A DNA stretch of 64,000 nt, taken from NCBI RefSeq assembly GCF_039641995.1, contig NZ_CP087714.1:744001-808000 (forward strand), written 5' to 3'. The notes under the pieces are model-generated. The model was given only the letters and a program-made list of their open reading frames with translations, was not told the DNA's origin and did no database searches. The DNA is from Geoglobus acetivorans. Lineage in GTDB: Archaea; Halobacteriota; Archaeoglobi; Archaeoglobales; Archaeoglobaceae. The translations under genes and the position numbers were made by a program. Below are positions 32,680 to 41,328 of this stretch, one piece after another (the first letter of the stretch is position 1; each line of letters starts with the position of its first letter).

Positions 32680-33828
32680 TTACAGGTCCCCGATCTGCAA
32701 TCTGACTTCACAGCTCCACAGCATCGATAATGTATTCTCAAGACTCTCCTCAGACTTCGCCACCTCATCATCCAACAGGCTTATCGTTTCTTCAAGCGAT
32801 GCTATCCTTCTCTCAAGCACCCTCTGCCTTTCAGCAGGATTGCGTCTCTCACACTGCGACTCGAGCTTTCTGACCTCAGATTCTAGAGCCTTAAGCCTTC
32901 TTTTGAGCTCCTGGATTTTTTCAACTTCAAGCTCGAGACTCCCATTCAGGATTTCTTCAAGGAATCTGAGGGTTGTATCCAGCTTTTTCTCCTTCAGCTT
33001 TATGTTCCCCTTCCTGACCTCGGAAAGTGCACCCGAGGCGAGGTTCTTCAGATCATCCATGTTGAGCAGAAGGTGGCGGGTGTCAGTGTTGACCTTCACA
33101 CCTATTGCATGGGCGTAAAGCCTGAGGGGCTTTTTTACGCGGGCAATTTTTCTGTGCACCTCGTCTTCCATTGTCCTCATCTCATGTCCTATCGCCTCCA
33201 TTTCTGCCCTCAGGTTTGTGAGAATTTCACCGGCTCCTTTATCATCCTCTGATTCCACTTCCGCCCTGACACACTCAATTTCCAACAGTAGTTCAGAGAG
33301 CTCACGACTCGCCCTGTTTCTTTCTTCAATTAGGATTCTTGTCTTTTCGATCAGCCGGAGCGCGTCCTCAAGATCTCCGAGTCCAGCCTCTTTCCTCTTC
33401 TCTTCAACATCCGAGATGATGCCCGCAATGCTTCTGAGGTGGCTGTCAATCTGTTCGATCTCCGGGGCATTTACCGCAAAAAGCATTCTGAAATACTTCA
33501 CCTTCATAGATGCCACTTTTTCAAGCTTTTTCGATGCTTCGAGGAACACGTCACCCGAGCTGTCCCCTGGCTCGTTTTTCCACAGTGTCAGCATGGCTGA
33601 AACAAAGTTACGGGCCTGATTCCTCAGCCTCGGGTGCACCGGATCCACGTCAAACATCTCGAGAGCCGAGACCAGGTTGACAATTTCTGCACGCATTTCT
33701 GCTTCCTTTTCCGAGATGAAAGTTTCAATACTTTTTTTGGCAGAGCCTATCATGTTCAGGACTCTGATTTCAGCCTCCTCCAGTGTTAGCTCCTCAATCT
33801 TTTTTCTTTTGAAAAATCCGAATCCCAT
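32680..33828 (-). CDS. Long coiled-coil protein, function unknown
   Basis: Protein of 382 residues from ATG 33828. A CTATAAAG element lies about 28 bases before that ATG, while the upstream frame lacks any signal. An N-terminal globular helical region (about 1-115) is followed by long charged heptad stretches (about 120-210 and 280-375). The pattern with KKIEELTLEEAEIRVL and SLEETISLLDDEV recalls archaeal Snf7/ESCRT-III-like or SMC-like helpers, but no family can be assigned. No membrane segment. It is a single gene at the island's right border. Confidence 0.65.
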   Translation of the reverse strand: MGFGFFKRKKIEELTLEEAEIRVLNMIGSAKKSIETFISEKEAEMRAEIVNLVSALEMFDVDPVHPRLRNQARNFVSAMLTLWKNEPGDSSGDVFLEASKKLEKVASMKVKYFRMLFAVNAPEIEQIDSHLRSIAGIISDVEEKRKEAGLGDLEDALRLIEKTRILIEERNRASRELSELLLEIECVRAEVESEDDKGAGEILTNLRAEMEAIGHEMRTMEDEVHRKIARVKKPLRLYAHAIGVKVNTDTRHLLLNMDDLKNLASGALSEVRKGNIKLKEKKLDTTLRFLEEILNGSLELEVEKIQELKRRLKALESEVRKLESQCERRNPAERQRVLERRIASLEETISLLDDEVAKSEESLENTLSMLWSCEVRLQIGDL

Positions 33829-33978
33829 CAACTGAAATATTCCAGAGTTCTTTATAGCCATTACTGCCAACATGGCTGAAAAAGAGTCAGTGCACAAACC
33901 CGCTCACCAAGACCCTCAGCCCACCCGGTTTACACAGTCACCAATGTTTAAATATTTTGGAAATAAACAGTAAAATCG

Positions 33979-34443
33979 ATGAATCGGGAGCCTCTTTATT
34001 TTGAAGCAATCAATGTTGGAGATGCTGTGGAATCGATTCCGAGAACGATTGTCGAGTCTGACATCTGGATGTTTGCATACCTGACGGGCGATTTCTTTCC
34101 ACTTCACACGGATGTGGAATTCTCCAGGAACACAGTTTTTGGAGAGAGGATTGCTCAGGGGATGCTTGTTCTCTCAGTTGCGCTCGGGATGATTGATCAG
34201 GTGCTACTGTCCAGGTATGATGTCAGCTCCGTTGTGGCTTTTTACGGAATAGAAGATGTGAGATTTCTCGAACCTGTTTTCATCGGAGATACGATAAGAG
34301 CGAGAGCAGAGGTTGTGGAGAAGAGAGATGCGGGAGAGAAATCAGGGGTTGTAACCTACAGGCTTGAGGTGATAAATCAAAAAAATGAGGTGGTGCTAAT
34401 CGCCAGATATTCTGCACTCATCAGGAAATCTCCTGTAAAATGA
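33979..34443 (+). CDS. MaoC-like hot-dog dehydratase
   Basis: Protein of 154 residues with the MaoC hydratase-2 signature region AYLTGDFFPLHTDVEFSRNT (catalytic Asp and His) followed by FGERIAQGMLVLSVALGM. It hydrates or dehydrates an acyl-CoA. TTTAAATATT (33946-33955) is centred about 29 bases before the ATG, so the start is probably leaderless. It overlaps the convergent acyl-CoA ligase gene by 23 bases, and both proteins act on acyl-CoA compounds. Confidence 0.87.
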   Translation: MNREPLYFEAINVGDAVESIPRTIVESDIWMFAYLTGDFFPLHTDVEFSRNTVFGERIAQGMLVLSVALGMIDQVLLSRYDVSSVVAFYGIEDVRFLEPVFIGDTIRARAEVVEKRDAGEKSGVVTYRLEVINQKNEVVLIARYSALIRKSPVK

Positions 34444-35968
34444 TCTCCTTCAATTTTATCCTGTCTGCCTTGCCGAGACGTGTGAGGGGAATCGAATCTC
34501 TTACCAGTATTTTTTTCGGAACTTTAAAGTCGGCAAGCTCTCTTTTACACGCTCCGAGAATCTCCTCGGCATCAATCTCAGCACCCGGCTTTGGAACAAC
34601 TGCAAGCCATACAACCTCGCCATAAACTTCGTGCGGAGCTCCAAATGCTGCAGCAATAGCCACCTTTGGGTTTTTCATTGCAACCTCTTCAACCTCTGAT
34701 GGCAGCACCGTGTAGCTTCCAACCCTTATGACTTCCTTTTTTCTGCCGACTATGTACAGCTCGCCACCCTTCATATATCCGAGATCTCCACTTACCCAGT
34801 ATCCGTCTTCGAACCCCTTTTCAGTTTCTTCCGGCTGGTTGAAATAGCCCTTGCTCACCATTGGCCCCTTAACAAGGATCTCCCCAATCTCGCCGTCTTC
34901 CAGTTCTTCTCCGCTGTCATTCACGATTTTCACTTCGACGCCCTCAAAAGGCACGCCAACGTATCCCTCCGTGAATTTGTCCGGGTCATCTTCAGGTCGG
35001 GAAAATGTCGCAAACCCTGACGTCTCTGTCGAGCCATACCCTATGCCTATTTTATCGCACCAGTCCATCATGCGCCTGAGCATTTCGGGATTCAGCTTCT
35101 CACCGGCGGTTACGAGCATCTCAACCGGAGGCAGAGGTATTTTGTTCTGGGCTGCGAAGGAAAACACCAGTGCGAACATTGTTGGAACTGCACCGAAAAA
35201 CGGTATCCTCTCATCTGAAAGCTCCTTAATGACCACGTCGGGTCTCCAGTGGTCAATCAGAATCATTTTTGACCCGTTGATGATTCCAACGGCAAGAAGC
35301 TCAGTAGTTCCCCCAACGTGGCTCGGTGGGAGGTGAATCAGTGAATTCAGCCTTTCCTCCCTCCCCAGATATCCAAGTATGCTCCTCAGCTCGCCAACCG
35401 CCATCGAAATGACGTTTCTGTGGGACAGCAGCGTGGCTTTTGGGACACCTGTCGTGCCTCCCGTGAAGATTATCAGAATATCATCATCGGGAGATTGTTC
35501 CACCGACTTTTTCAGAGGTTTTTCTTCCAGCAGCTCGTAGAAGGATGGTTCGGAATTGAGGAAAAACATCTCTGGACTTCCAATTTCGTTTTTGATCTCT
35601 TCAAGAATCGCCCTTACGTTATTGTCCTGGAAAATGTCGATCGATACCACCACTTTTGGCATTGCATGGCCGAGAAATCGCCTCAGTTCAGCTATTCTGT
35701 ATCTCACATCCATGGGAACGCATATAGCTCCTATTTTTGTGCATGCGAGGAATGTGTAAACGTACTCCGGACTCATGGGAAGGACTGTCGCAATCCGATC
35801 CCCCTTTTCAACCCCGAGAGATAGAAAAGCTGATGCCAGAGCGTCAACGGAATCTTTCAGCTCTCCATAGCTGATTGTCTTGTCCCCAAATTTTATGGCC
35901 GTGTAATCTCTGTCGACTCCGGCCCAGTATTCTAGGTATTCCCAGAGAAAATCAAACTCCTTAACCAT
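34421..35968 (-). CDS. Acyl-CoA synthetase (AMP-forming)
   Basis: With ATG 35968 the protein has 515 residues; the longer open frame is rejected because a TTATATATGA element lies about 27 bases before 35968. Motifs of adenylate-forming enzymes are present: FTGGTTGVPKATLLS, the YGSTETSG adenine loop, SGDLGYM and GRKKEVIRVG with the late lysine in TRLGKADRIK. It activates a carboxylic acid to its CoA ester. Length and motifs fit medium- or long-chain fatty acid or aromatic acid ligases. It lies opposite a MaoC-like gene. Confidence 0.9.
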   Translation of the reverse strand: MVKEFDFLWEYLEYWAGVDRDYTAIKFGDKTISYGELKDSVDALASAFLSLGVEKGDRIATVLPMSPEYVYTFLACTKIGAICVPMDVRYRIAELRRFLGHAMPKVVVSIDIFQDNNVRAILEEIKNEIGSPEMFFLNSEPSFYELLEEKPLKKSVEQSPDDDILIIFTGGTTGVPKATLLSHRNVISMAVGELRSILGYLGREERLNSLIHLPPSHVGGTTELLAVGIINGSKMILIDHWRPDVVIKELSDERIPFFGAVPTMFALVFSFAAQNKIPLPPVEMLVTAGEKLNPEMLRRMMDWCDKIGIGYGSTETSGFATFSRPEDDPDKFTEGYVGVPFEGVEVKIVNDSGEELEDGEIGEILVKGPMVSKGYFNQPEETEKGFEDGYWVSGDLGYMKGGELYIVGRKKEVIRVGSYTVLPSEVEEVAMKNPKVAIAAAFGAPHEVYGEVVWLAVVPKPGAEIDAEEILGACKRELADFKVPKKILVRDSIPLTRLGKADRIKLKEIILQEIS

Positions 35969-36115
35969 ACCCCACTTTGTCTGAAGGTCATATATAATCA
36001 TTTGGTATTGAAATCTGCCGGGTGATTTGTTTTTGCGAATTATTGACTGTGCTCGTGAACAATTCTTTCCAAACAAAAATGGCACTTTTTTCGGGCTATG
36101 CAGCAGCTATGACGT

Positions 36116-36904
36116 TCAGATCCTGAAAACGATTCCTGCATATCCAACAACGAAGCTCTTGTCTGCCACGTCTCCACTTGTGGAGTAATGCACGAGCTCG
36201 GCACTTGCATCAAAATAATCCGCAACAAGCATCGCCACGGCTATTGGGCCATACCCGCACACACTTGCCTGCGTGTCGTATATCGTTCTGTAAAACGACC
36301 TCACGTCCATGCTCTCCACGGCCTCGATGATAATCTCGTCCCTTCTCCTGCACTCCTCATCGGGTATGTAGTGGTGCATGTCGCTGGAAGCAACAACGGC
36401 AATCTTTTTACCCGTCTCCTCATAAGCCTGGATTATTTCTCTGGCCACCTCCCTTGCACTCTCCTCATCCTGCAAACCCATGCATATTGGGACTATCTCA
36501 AAATCTGAATGGAGGAACTGCAAAAAAGGAAGCTGGACTTCAAGACTATGCTCTTCGGCAAAAGCCATCTCGTCAGGTACAACAGTAGCCTTTGGCATAG
36601 CATCTACAAACTCCGAATCCGGTTTTGAAACCCCAATCGGCGTTCCCCATTCGTCCGATGACACGGCTACGGGCATCCCCAGCCCGGTATGGTTTGGGCC
36701 TATGATGATGTATGTTTCGGCATCCCTCAGCAGGGAGTGAACCCTTCCCGCGGTTCTTCCTGAATACATGTATCCTGCGTGAGGAGAAACAATCGCAACA
36801 ACGTCATCGTCCTTTCTACCCCTGTCGGTAAAATCGCTGAGCATGGCAAGCAGGGACTCCGGGTTGGATGGGTAAAAGGAGCCTGCAAATCTGGGGTATC
36901 TCAT
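36116..36904 (-). CDS. MEMO1 family protein (AmmeMemoRadiSam system protein B)
   Basis: Protein of 262 residues beginning MRYPRFAGSFYPSNPESL, the conserved MEMO1 opening, with SPHAGYMYSGRTAG, GPNHTGLG, DEMAFAEEHSLEVQLPFL and ASSDMHHY blocks that supply the His and Cys-like metal site. MEMO proteins resemble class III dioxygenases; the archaeal role is unknown. The related AMMECR1 and radical SAM genes are not adjacent. The ATG is about 28 bases from an ATATTTATTAG element, so leaderless translation is likely. Confidence 0.92.
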   Translation of the reverse strand: MRYPRFAGSFYPSNPESLLAMLSDFTDRGRKDDDVVAIVSPHAGYMYSGRTAGRVHSLLRDAETYIIIGPNHTGLGMPVAVSSDEWGTPIGVSKPDSEFVDAMPKATVVPDEMAFAEEHSLEVQLPFLQFLHSDFEIVPICMGLQDEESAREVAREIIQAYEETGKKIAVVASSDMHHYIPDEECRRRDEIIIEAVESMDVRSFYRTIYDTQASVCGYGPIAVAMLVADYFDASAELVHYSTSGDVADKSFVVGYAGIVFRI

Positions 36905-36906
36905 GG

Positions 36907-36940
36907 TTTTAAATATGTGTATGCAACCTAATAAATATTG
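36907..36940. promoter_or_regulatory. Interleaved divergent promoters in a 38-base gap
   Basis: Between the two ATGs (36904 minus, 36943 plus) lie TTTTAAATATG (36907-36917) on the plus strand and ATATTTATTAG (about 36938-36928) on the minus strand. Each is about 28-32 bases from the ATG it would serve and sits at the start site of the other gene. The two transcripts would therefore exclude each other at a single moment. Confidence 0.5.
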
Positions 36941-36942
36941 TC

Positions 36943-37821
36943 ATGAAACTCGGCGTGGTCGTGAACCCAAAGGCGGGTGATGGGCCTGATCCGGAACTTA
37001 TCCGGAACGTGGTATTGAGGCTTGAGCCTGAAGGTGTGGTTACCGGACAGGATGATCTTGGGCAGGATTACCTTGGTAGCGCAGACGTCGTCGAGATACC
37101 TCGCAGTTTCGACAGGAATGATACAATCAGGCTTGTCAAGGAGCTTGACAGTGTTGTGGATGTCATAGCTGTTTTTGGGGGAGATGGCACGGCGAGCGAT
37201 GCAGCATCAGCATTTCCCGAAAAACCGCTGCTCTGCATACCCATGGGAACAACGAATGCAGGGCCATTAATGTGCAATCCGGACTTCAGAACTCTCACTG
37301 CTGTTGATGTGGACGGGCTTTACATCCCTGAATATGGGAGGGTTGCTTTCAACGATGTTGTTGCCGGTCCCACGATTCTTGGAACTGTAGATGGCGAAAT
37401 TGTTGAGCTCGATGCTCTGGGCTACATGAGGGGGGAGATAAAAAAGGGCAATCCGGACAAGTTCTATGCGAGAGTTTCGGAAGGCGAGAGGATTATCGAG
37501 GGTGTGTATGGCAATGTCTTCGTTTCGATGCTTGATCAGAGGTATCTGGCAAAGGGAATCTCCGGAGGTGCATCAATTTCAGCGTTTGCTGGCTTTAACT
37601 GTCTCGTTGCCTGTTTGAGCCACACGATCGTTCTCGGCTCGATAACAAAGGAGATTCTGAAGAACATGGAGCCGGTCAGGACCGAAACCATGAGCTTTGA
37701 CAGCTCGATCAGTCTTTATGCGGAGACAGTTATCTCTGCAGATGGCAATCCCTTTGCCTTCAAAGAAAACGTGACGGTTGAATTCAGGAAAAATCTTGTA
37801 CGGGTTCTGAAGCAGGGCTGA
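36943..37821 (+). CDS. ATP-NAD kinase-like protein
   Basis: Protein of 292 residues with the kinase opening GVVVNPKAGDGPDP and the loop FGGDGTASDAASAF, followed by IPMGTTNAGPL, as in NAD kinase and diacylglycerol-kinase-like folds. It belongs to the AcoX/NAD-kinase-like group and probably phosphorylates NAD or a related cofactor or lipid; the substrate is not decided. A promoter is packed into the 38 bases shared with the MEMO1 gene. Confidence 0.8.
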   Translation: MKLGVVVNPKAGDGPDPELIRNVVLRLEPEGVVTGQDDLGQDYLGSADVVEIPRSFDRNDTIRLVKELDSVVDVIAVFGGDGTASDAASAFPEKPLLCIPMGTTNAGPLMCNPDFRTLTAVDVDGLYIPEYGRVAFNDVVAGPTILGTVDGEIVELDALGYMRGEIKKGNPDKFYARVSEGERIIEGVYGNVFVSMLDQRYLAKGISGGASISAFAGFNCLVACLSHTIVLGSITKEILKNMEPVRTETMSFDSSISLYAETVISADGNPFAFKENVTVEFRKNLVRVLKQG

Positions 37822-37905
37822 AATCTGGTCTCCATCTGTCTGTATTTTTGATAGCCCGTCTTTTTTGCTTTCGACCGGACCTCATTCTCACAACCATTAT
37901 TTCTC

Positions 37906-39390
37906 ATGGAAAACTTTTTATTGTGGGAGCGCACGCTGAACTGGATGGCTGAAGAATCTGTCGAAGGAGATGAATTTCGTTCTGAACACATGATGGAGCC
38001 ACTGAGTCAGGTGTTTGAGGACTTTCCCCTGTACACGATGCTTGTTGATGAGGACCATTCTCTGATTTACATGAACCGGATTCTCAGAAATGACCTCGGT
38101 GGAAAGCTGAAGGGCGTGCTTTCCAGGTACTGTTCCGGTACTTCAGATGGTGCACCTCACCCCCGGGACTGTCCGTTGTGCGAATCCATCAGAAAAGGAT
38201 ATGTTCCAGTTAAATTTGAATTGCGCGATTTTTCCAGAAATCTCTGGCTGGCAACAGCTGTGTGTCCGCTGCATACAAAAAATCAGAATGAAAAGAGGCT
38301 GTTTCTCTGCATTTTCTGGGATCCCCATGAGGCAAAGCTGAATGAACTTCTTAAAGACGAGCTGAAAAGAAATGAGGAAATCTACAGTGCGATATTCGAT
38401 AACACCCCCAACATGGTCGGTATATTCACGGGCGAGGGCGTAATTGTCGATGCCAACGCTGTAATGGCTGAGTGCTTCGGCTCTGATCTGGCCGGCAGGA
38501 ACGTAAAGGATGTGCTTCCCGGGGAAGTTTCGGAGAAATGGATGGGCTATATCGCAAATGTGATCGAGGGGGGAAGGAGACTCGCATTTGAATTCAGCTG
38601 CAGCAACAGGCACTATCTTATGAGCATGGTCCCCGTCGATCTCGCAGGTGAAAGACACTGCCTTTTAATTGGCAGAGATGTTACAGAGATGAAACACAGA
38701 GAAATGCTTCTCAGAACTCTTATCAGAATAGAGAAGCTGGTTGATAGTGAAAAAGATAGGAAAAAACTGGTTGAGGAAATATGCAGTGAACTGTCTTCTT
38801 TTCCGAATTACCTCCTTGTTCGCATTGACCTTGTAGGGAAGGATCGACTGAGTGTCGTTTCTGGAAACCTTGCGGATGCTGCTGGCGACATGCACTGCAG
38901 GGTGATGGAAAGGGCAATCAGGCACGGAGTATCTGTCAGCATGAAGGTTGATGTTTGTGACGAAAACTGCACTCTGAGGAATCTGTCTGGGAGTGATGAG
39001 ATCTGGATAACCTCTCTGCCTCTCAGAGCAGAGGGGGTCTCTGGAGCCCTCACCGTATTTCATTCAGGCAGCCTGAGTCAGGAGGAACTGGCAATACTCG
39101 AGACACTGTCTGCGGACATATCCTTCGCTCTGCGGGCGTTTGAACTTGAGGAGATCAGAGTAATGGCACATAAGAAGATAGAGGACAACATCCGTCATTT
39201 CGCCGTCCTCACTGATGAAATCAAGAACGCCCTCACGGTCATATCCGGGATAGCCGAGTTGAGAATCACTGGAGAAGAGTCTACAAAAATACTTGATCAG
39301 GTTGATAGGATTAAAAAGATCCTGAAAGAGATTGATAGGGAGTGGATTGAGTCAGAGAAGCTCAGAAAATTCCTGAAAAAATATGTGTAG
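37906..39390 (+). CDS. PAS/GAF sensor protein with degenerate kinase helix and no ATPase domain
   Basis: Protein of 494 residues. Two PAS-like domains (about 30-135 and 150-265) and a GAF-like domain (about 275-425) are followed by a DHp-like helix reading RHFAVLTDEIKNALTVISGIAEL. Where archaeal kinases have the phospho-histidine (DHI.NPL), this protein has Glu438, and it ends without a HATPase domain. Cysteine-rich stretches (CSGTSDGAPHPRDCPLC) in the first PAS could bind a metal or haem. A receiver protein follows 80 bases on. It may be a phosphorylation-independent sensor. ATG 37945 is an alternative start. Confidence 0.8.
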   Translation: MENFLLWERTLNWMAEESVEGDEFRSEHMMEPLSQVFEDFPLYTMLVDEDHSLIYMNRILRNDLGGKLKGVLSRYCSGTSDGAPHPRDCPLCESIRKGYVPVKFELRDFSRNLWLATAVCPLHTKNQNEKRLFLCIFWDPHEAKLNELLKDELKRNEEIYSAIFDNTPNMVGIFTGEGVIVDANAVMAECFGSDLAGRNVKDVLPGEVSEKWMGYIANVIEGGRRLAFEFSCSNRHYLMSMVPVDLAGERHCLLIGRDVTEMKHREMLLRTLIRIEKLVDSEKDRKKLVEEICSELSSFPNYLLVRIDLVGKDRLSVVSGNLADAAGDMHCRVMERAIRHGVSVSMKVDVCDENCTLRNLSGSDEIWITSLPLRAEGVSGALTVFHSGSLSQEELAILETLSADISFALRAFELEEIRVMAHKKIEDNIRHFAVLTDEIKNALTVISGIAELRITGEESTKILDQVDRIKKILKEIDREWIESEKLRKFLKKYV

Positions 39391-39469
39391 TTTAGTTTTT
39401 CTTTGATTTCTTTTTCTGTTTCCTGACTTTTCGAAAATCTTATATTTAATGATTACAATTTCCATTATC

Positions 39470-39820
39470 ATGAGAAAAGTTCTGATTGTCGACGACGATC
39501 CCATGGTTCGAGAGGTTCTTGGGATTATGCTGTCAGGTTACTGTAGGGTTATCTCCGCATCAAATGGGAAAGAGGCAGTAGCTGCCTACAAGAAGTCGAA
39601 GCCTGATATTGTTCTTATGGATATACTCATGCCGGAAATGGACGGCATAACCGCAACCAAGGAGATCAAAGCTTTCGATCCTGATGCAAAGATCATAGCA
39701 ATCACAGCTTATGCATCAACCAAAGGCGAGGATATGCTGAAAGTGGGTGCCATCGATGTGGTCGGGAAGCCCATAAGAAAAACGGAACTCATAGCAAAAA
39801 TTGAAGAGTATCTTGAATAA
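39470..39820 (+). CDS. Single-domain response regulator (CheY-like receiver)
   Basis: Protein of 116 residues from ATG 39470, placed about 27 bases after CTTATATTTAA. The receiver signatures are the acidic pair in VDDDP (8-10), the phospho-acceptor Asp51 in VLMDILMPEMDG, and the late Thr/Lys segment ITAYAST and VGKPIRK. It has no output domain. It follows the PAS sensor that lacks a kinase domain, so its phosphate must come from another kinase, or it works through the sensor in some other way. Confidence 0.92.
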   Translation: MRKVLIVDDDPMVREVLGIMLSGYCRVISASNGKEAVAAYKKSKPDIVLMDILMPEMDGITATKEIKAFDPDAKIIAITAYASTKGEDMLKVGAIDVVGKPIRKTELIAKIEEYLE

Positions 39821-39902
39821 TTCTTACCGTTTTCATTTTGATTTCAATTCTAAATTAAAATATTGAATTGAAGTTTTAAAGACATGTCTGGGTCGCTTTG
39901 CT

Positions 39903-40112
39903 TCACTCTGTTGCGACGACCTTTGCCGAATACCCGAATTTTTCAATGGCCTTCAGGTATTTCTCGACATCACCATCGACTTCTATCTCAGCAGACTTCA
40001 GGTCTATGGACAGTACTTTGGCGCCCTCCTTTGTGAGAACGTTCCTGACTGTCATAACACATCCGTGGCAGGTCAGTCCAGAAAGCTCAAGTTTCACCTT
40101 AATTTCAACCAC
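39903..40112 (-). CDS. HMA-domain metal chaperone (CopZ-like)
   Basis: Protein of 69 residues of heavy-metal-associated type, with the copper-binding motif GLTCHGC and the beta-alpha-beta repeat that follows. It carries copper(I) between proteins. A strong ribosome site GGAGGTGG overlaps the GTG at 40112, so the GTG at 40097 is an equally possible start. It is divergent from a TRASH-domain regulator, the normal partner arrangement in archaeal copper resistance. The copper ATPase is not in the window. Confidence 0.85.
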   Translation of the reverse strand: MVEIKVKLELSGLTCHGCVMTVRNVLTKEGAKVLSIDLKSAEIEVDGDVEKYLKAIEKFGYSAKVVATE

Positions 40113-40201
40113 CTCCGATTTTGCTATTGCCTTAATTGATTTAACTGGTAATATAGTTCACTTCTAACAGCATGTAAGGTAAGATTTAAGTATTTGTAAA
40201 C

Positions 40202-40738
40202 ATGGTGTTATGTGTGCGGCTTGACGAATATGACCTGAAAATACTTGAACTGCTCAGGGAGAACTCAAGGCTATCCTACAGCGATATTGGAAAGGCTCTG
40301 GGTATGACAAGACAGACCGTAAAATCGAGGATTGAGAAACTTGAGCAGGAGGGGATAATCAGAAAGTACACGATCGAAATAGAGATAAGTGCTGGCAAGG
40401 GCAATGAATTTCTTGCAATTTTAAGCGATGTGCCTGATGAGAAGGACTTTGCAGAGATTTTCAGGATAGGCAAGAGGAAATACCTTGTGAGGGCGCTGGT
40501 GGAGAAGGCAGATGAACTTGCAAAGCTCTGTGAGAAATACGAGTTCGAGCAGATTTTTCCAGTGATTGAGAGGCGCAGAGGTAATGAGCTGTCGAAAATA
40601 CCTCTGAGCTTCAGGTGCGATTACTGTGGAAAGGAGGCTTTCGAGAGACCTCTCATGTACAAGAGACATAACCGGGTTTACGTGTTCTGCTGTCCAACAT
40701 GTCTTGATATGTTCAGGGAATCAAATTACGATAGTTAA
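40202..40738 (+). CDS. Lrp/AsnC-type regulator with C-terminal TRASH metal-sensing domain (CopR-like)
   Basis: Protein of 178 residues. The N-terminal winged helix has LRENSRLSYSDIGKALGMTRQTVKSRIEKLEQEG (about 18-50). The C-terminal TRASH domain has FRCDYCGKEAFERP and VYVFCCPTCLDMF (about 135-175), which binds a metal ion. The arrangement matches CopR/CopT-type regulators, which respond to copper and control the copper pump and chaperone. It is divergent from the CopZ-like gene over 89 bases that include the TATA-like GATTTAAGTATTTG. Confidence 0.88.
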   Translation: MVLCVRLDEYDLKILELLRENSRLSYSDIGKALGMTRQTVKSRIEKLEQEGIIRKYTIEIEISAGKGNEFLAILSDVPDEKDFAEIFRIGKRKYLVRALVEKADELAKLCEKYEFEQIFPVIERRRGNELSKIPLSFRCDYCGKEAFERPLMYKRHNRVYVFCCPTCLDMFRESNYDS

Positions 40739-40770
40739 TAATTTAAATGGACCCGGTACATAGTTGTATC

Positions 40771-41328
40771 ATGTTTTATGAAATTGAGGAGATCAAGCGA
40801 AGACGAAAAAAGCTTGGCATCACTCAGAAAAAACTCGCCGAACTTGTGGGCGTCAGTCAGCCGCTCATAGCCAGGATTGAAAGCGGCGATCTCGATCCAA
40901 AACTGTCTCTCGTGAAAAAAATTTTTGAGGTTCTCGGGGAGCTTGAGGGCAGAGGAATAACAGCGAGAAAGATTATGACGACCGACATAGTTTTCGCAAG
41001 TCCCGATGAACTGATTGTCGACACAATTGACGTTATGCGGGAGAAGGGAATCTCCCAGCTACCTGTAGTGAAGGATGGGGCGAATCTCGGATGCATCACC
41101 GAAAGCTCGATTCTCAGAGTTATCATGATGAAGGGGCTTGATGGCTGTGAAGATATGCGTGTCAGGGATGTGATGGAAGAACCCCTGCCGGAAATATCAC
41201 CAAATGAATCCTTAGACAGCATCTCAAAAATGCTTTTAAATAACCCCGCTCTCCTTGTGGTTGAAGAGGGCAGGATAGTGGGGATAGTTACCAAACACGA
41301 TGTCATGAAGGCCATGAGGGAGAAATGA
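40771..41328 (+). CDS. XRE helix-turn-helix protein with paired CBS domains
   Basis: With ATG 40771 the protein has 185 residues; ATTTAAAT about 27 bases upstream supports this start over the one at 40747. Residues 1-60 form an XRE-type helix-turn-helix (GITQKKLAELVGVSQPLIARIESGDLDPK), and residues about 70-185 hold two CBS motifs (ARKIMTTDIVFASPDE and MRVRDVMEEPLPEISPNE) that bind adenine nucleotides. It looks like an energy-sensing transcription factor. It heads a run of seven overlapping genes ending at hisS. Confidence 0.88.
   Translation: MFYEIEEIKRRRKKLGITQKKLAELVGVSQPLIARIESGDLDPKLSLVKKIFEVLGELEGRGITARKIMTTDIVFASPDELIVDTIDVMREKGISQLPVVKDGANLGCITESSILRVIMMKGLDGCEDMRVRDVMEEPLPEISPNESLDSISKMLLNNPALLVVEEGRIVGIVTKHDVMKAMREK

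Noticed and set aside
28588-32700. Attachment-site repeat of the tRNA-Val 3' end
   Set aside because: I looked for a second copy of TTCGAATCCGGGCGGACCC in the island and did not find one by eye, so integration at the tRNA is only inferred.
34440-35824. Plus-strand frames opposite the acyl-CoA synthetase
   Set aside because: They overlap the synthetase completely and carry no motif; the minus strand has a full set of adenylate-forming enzyme motifs.
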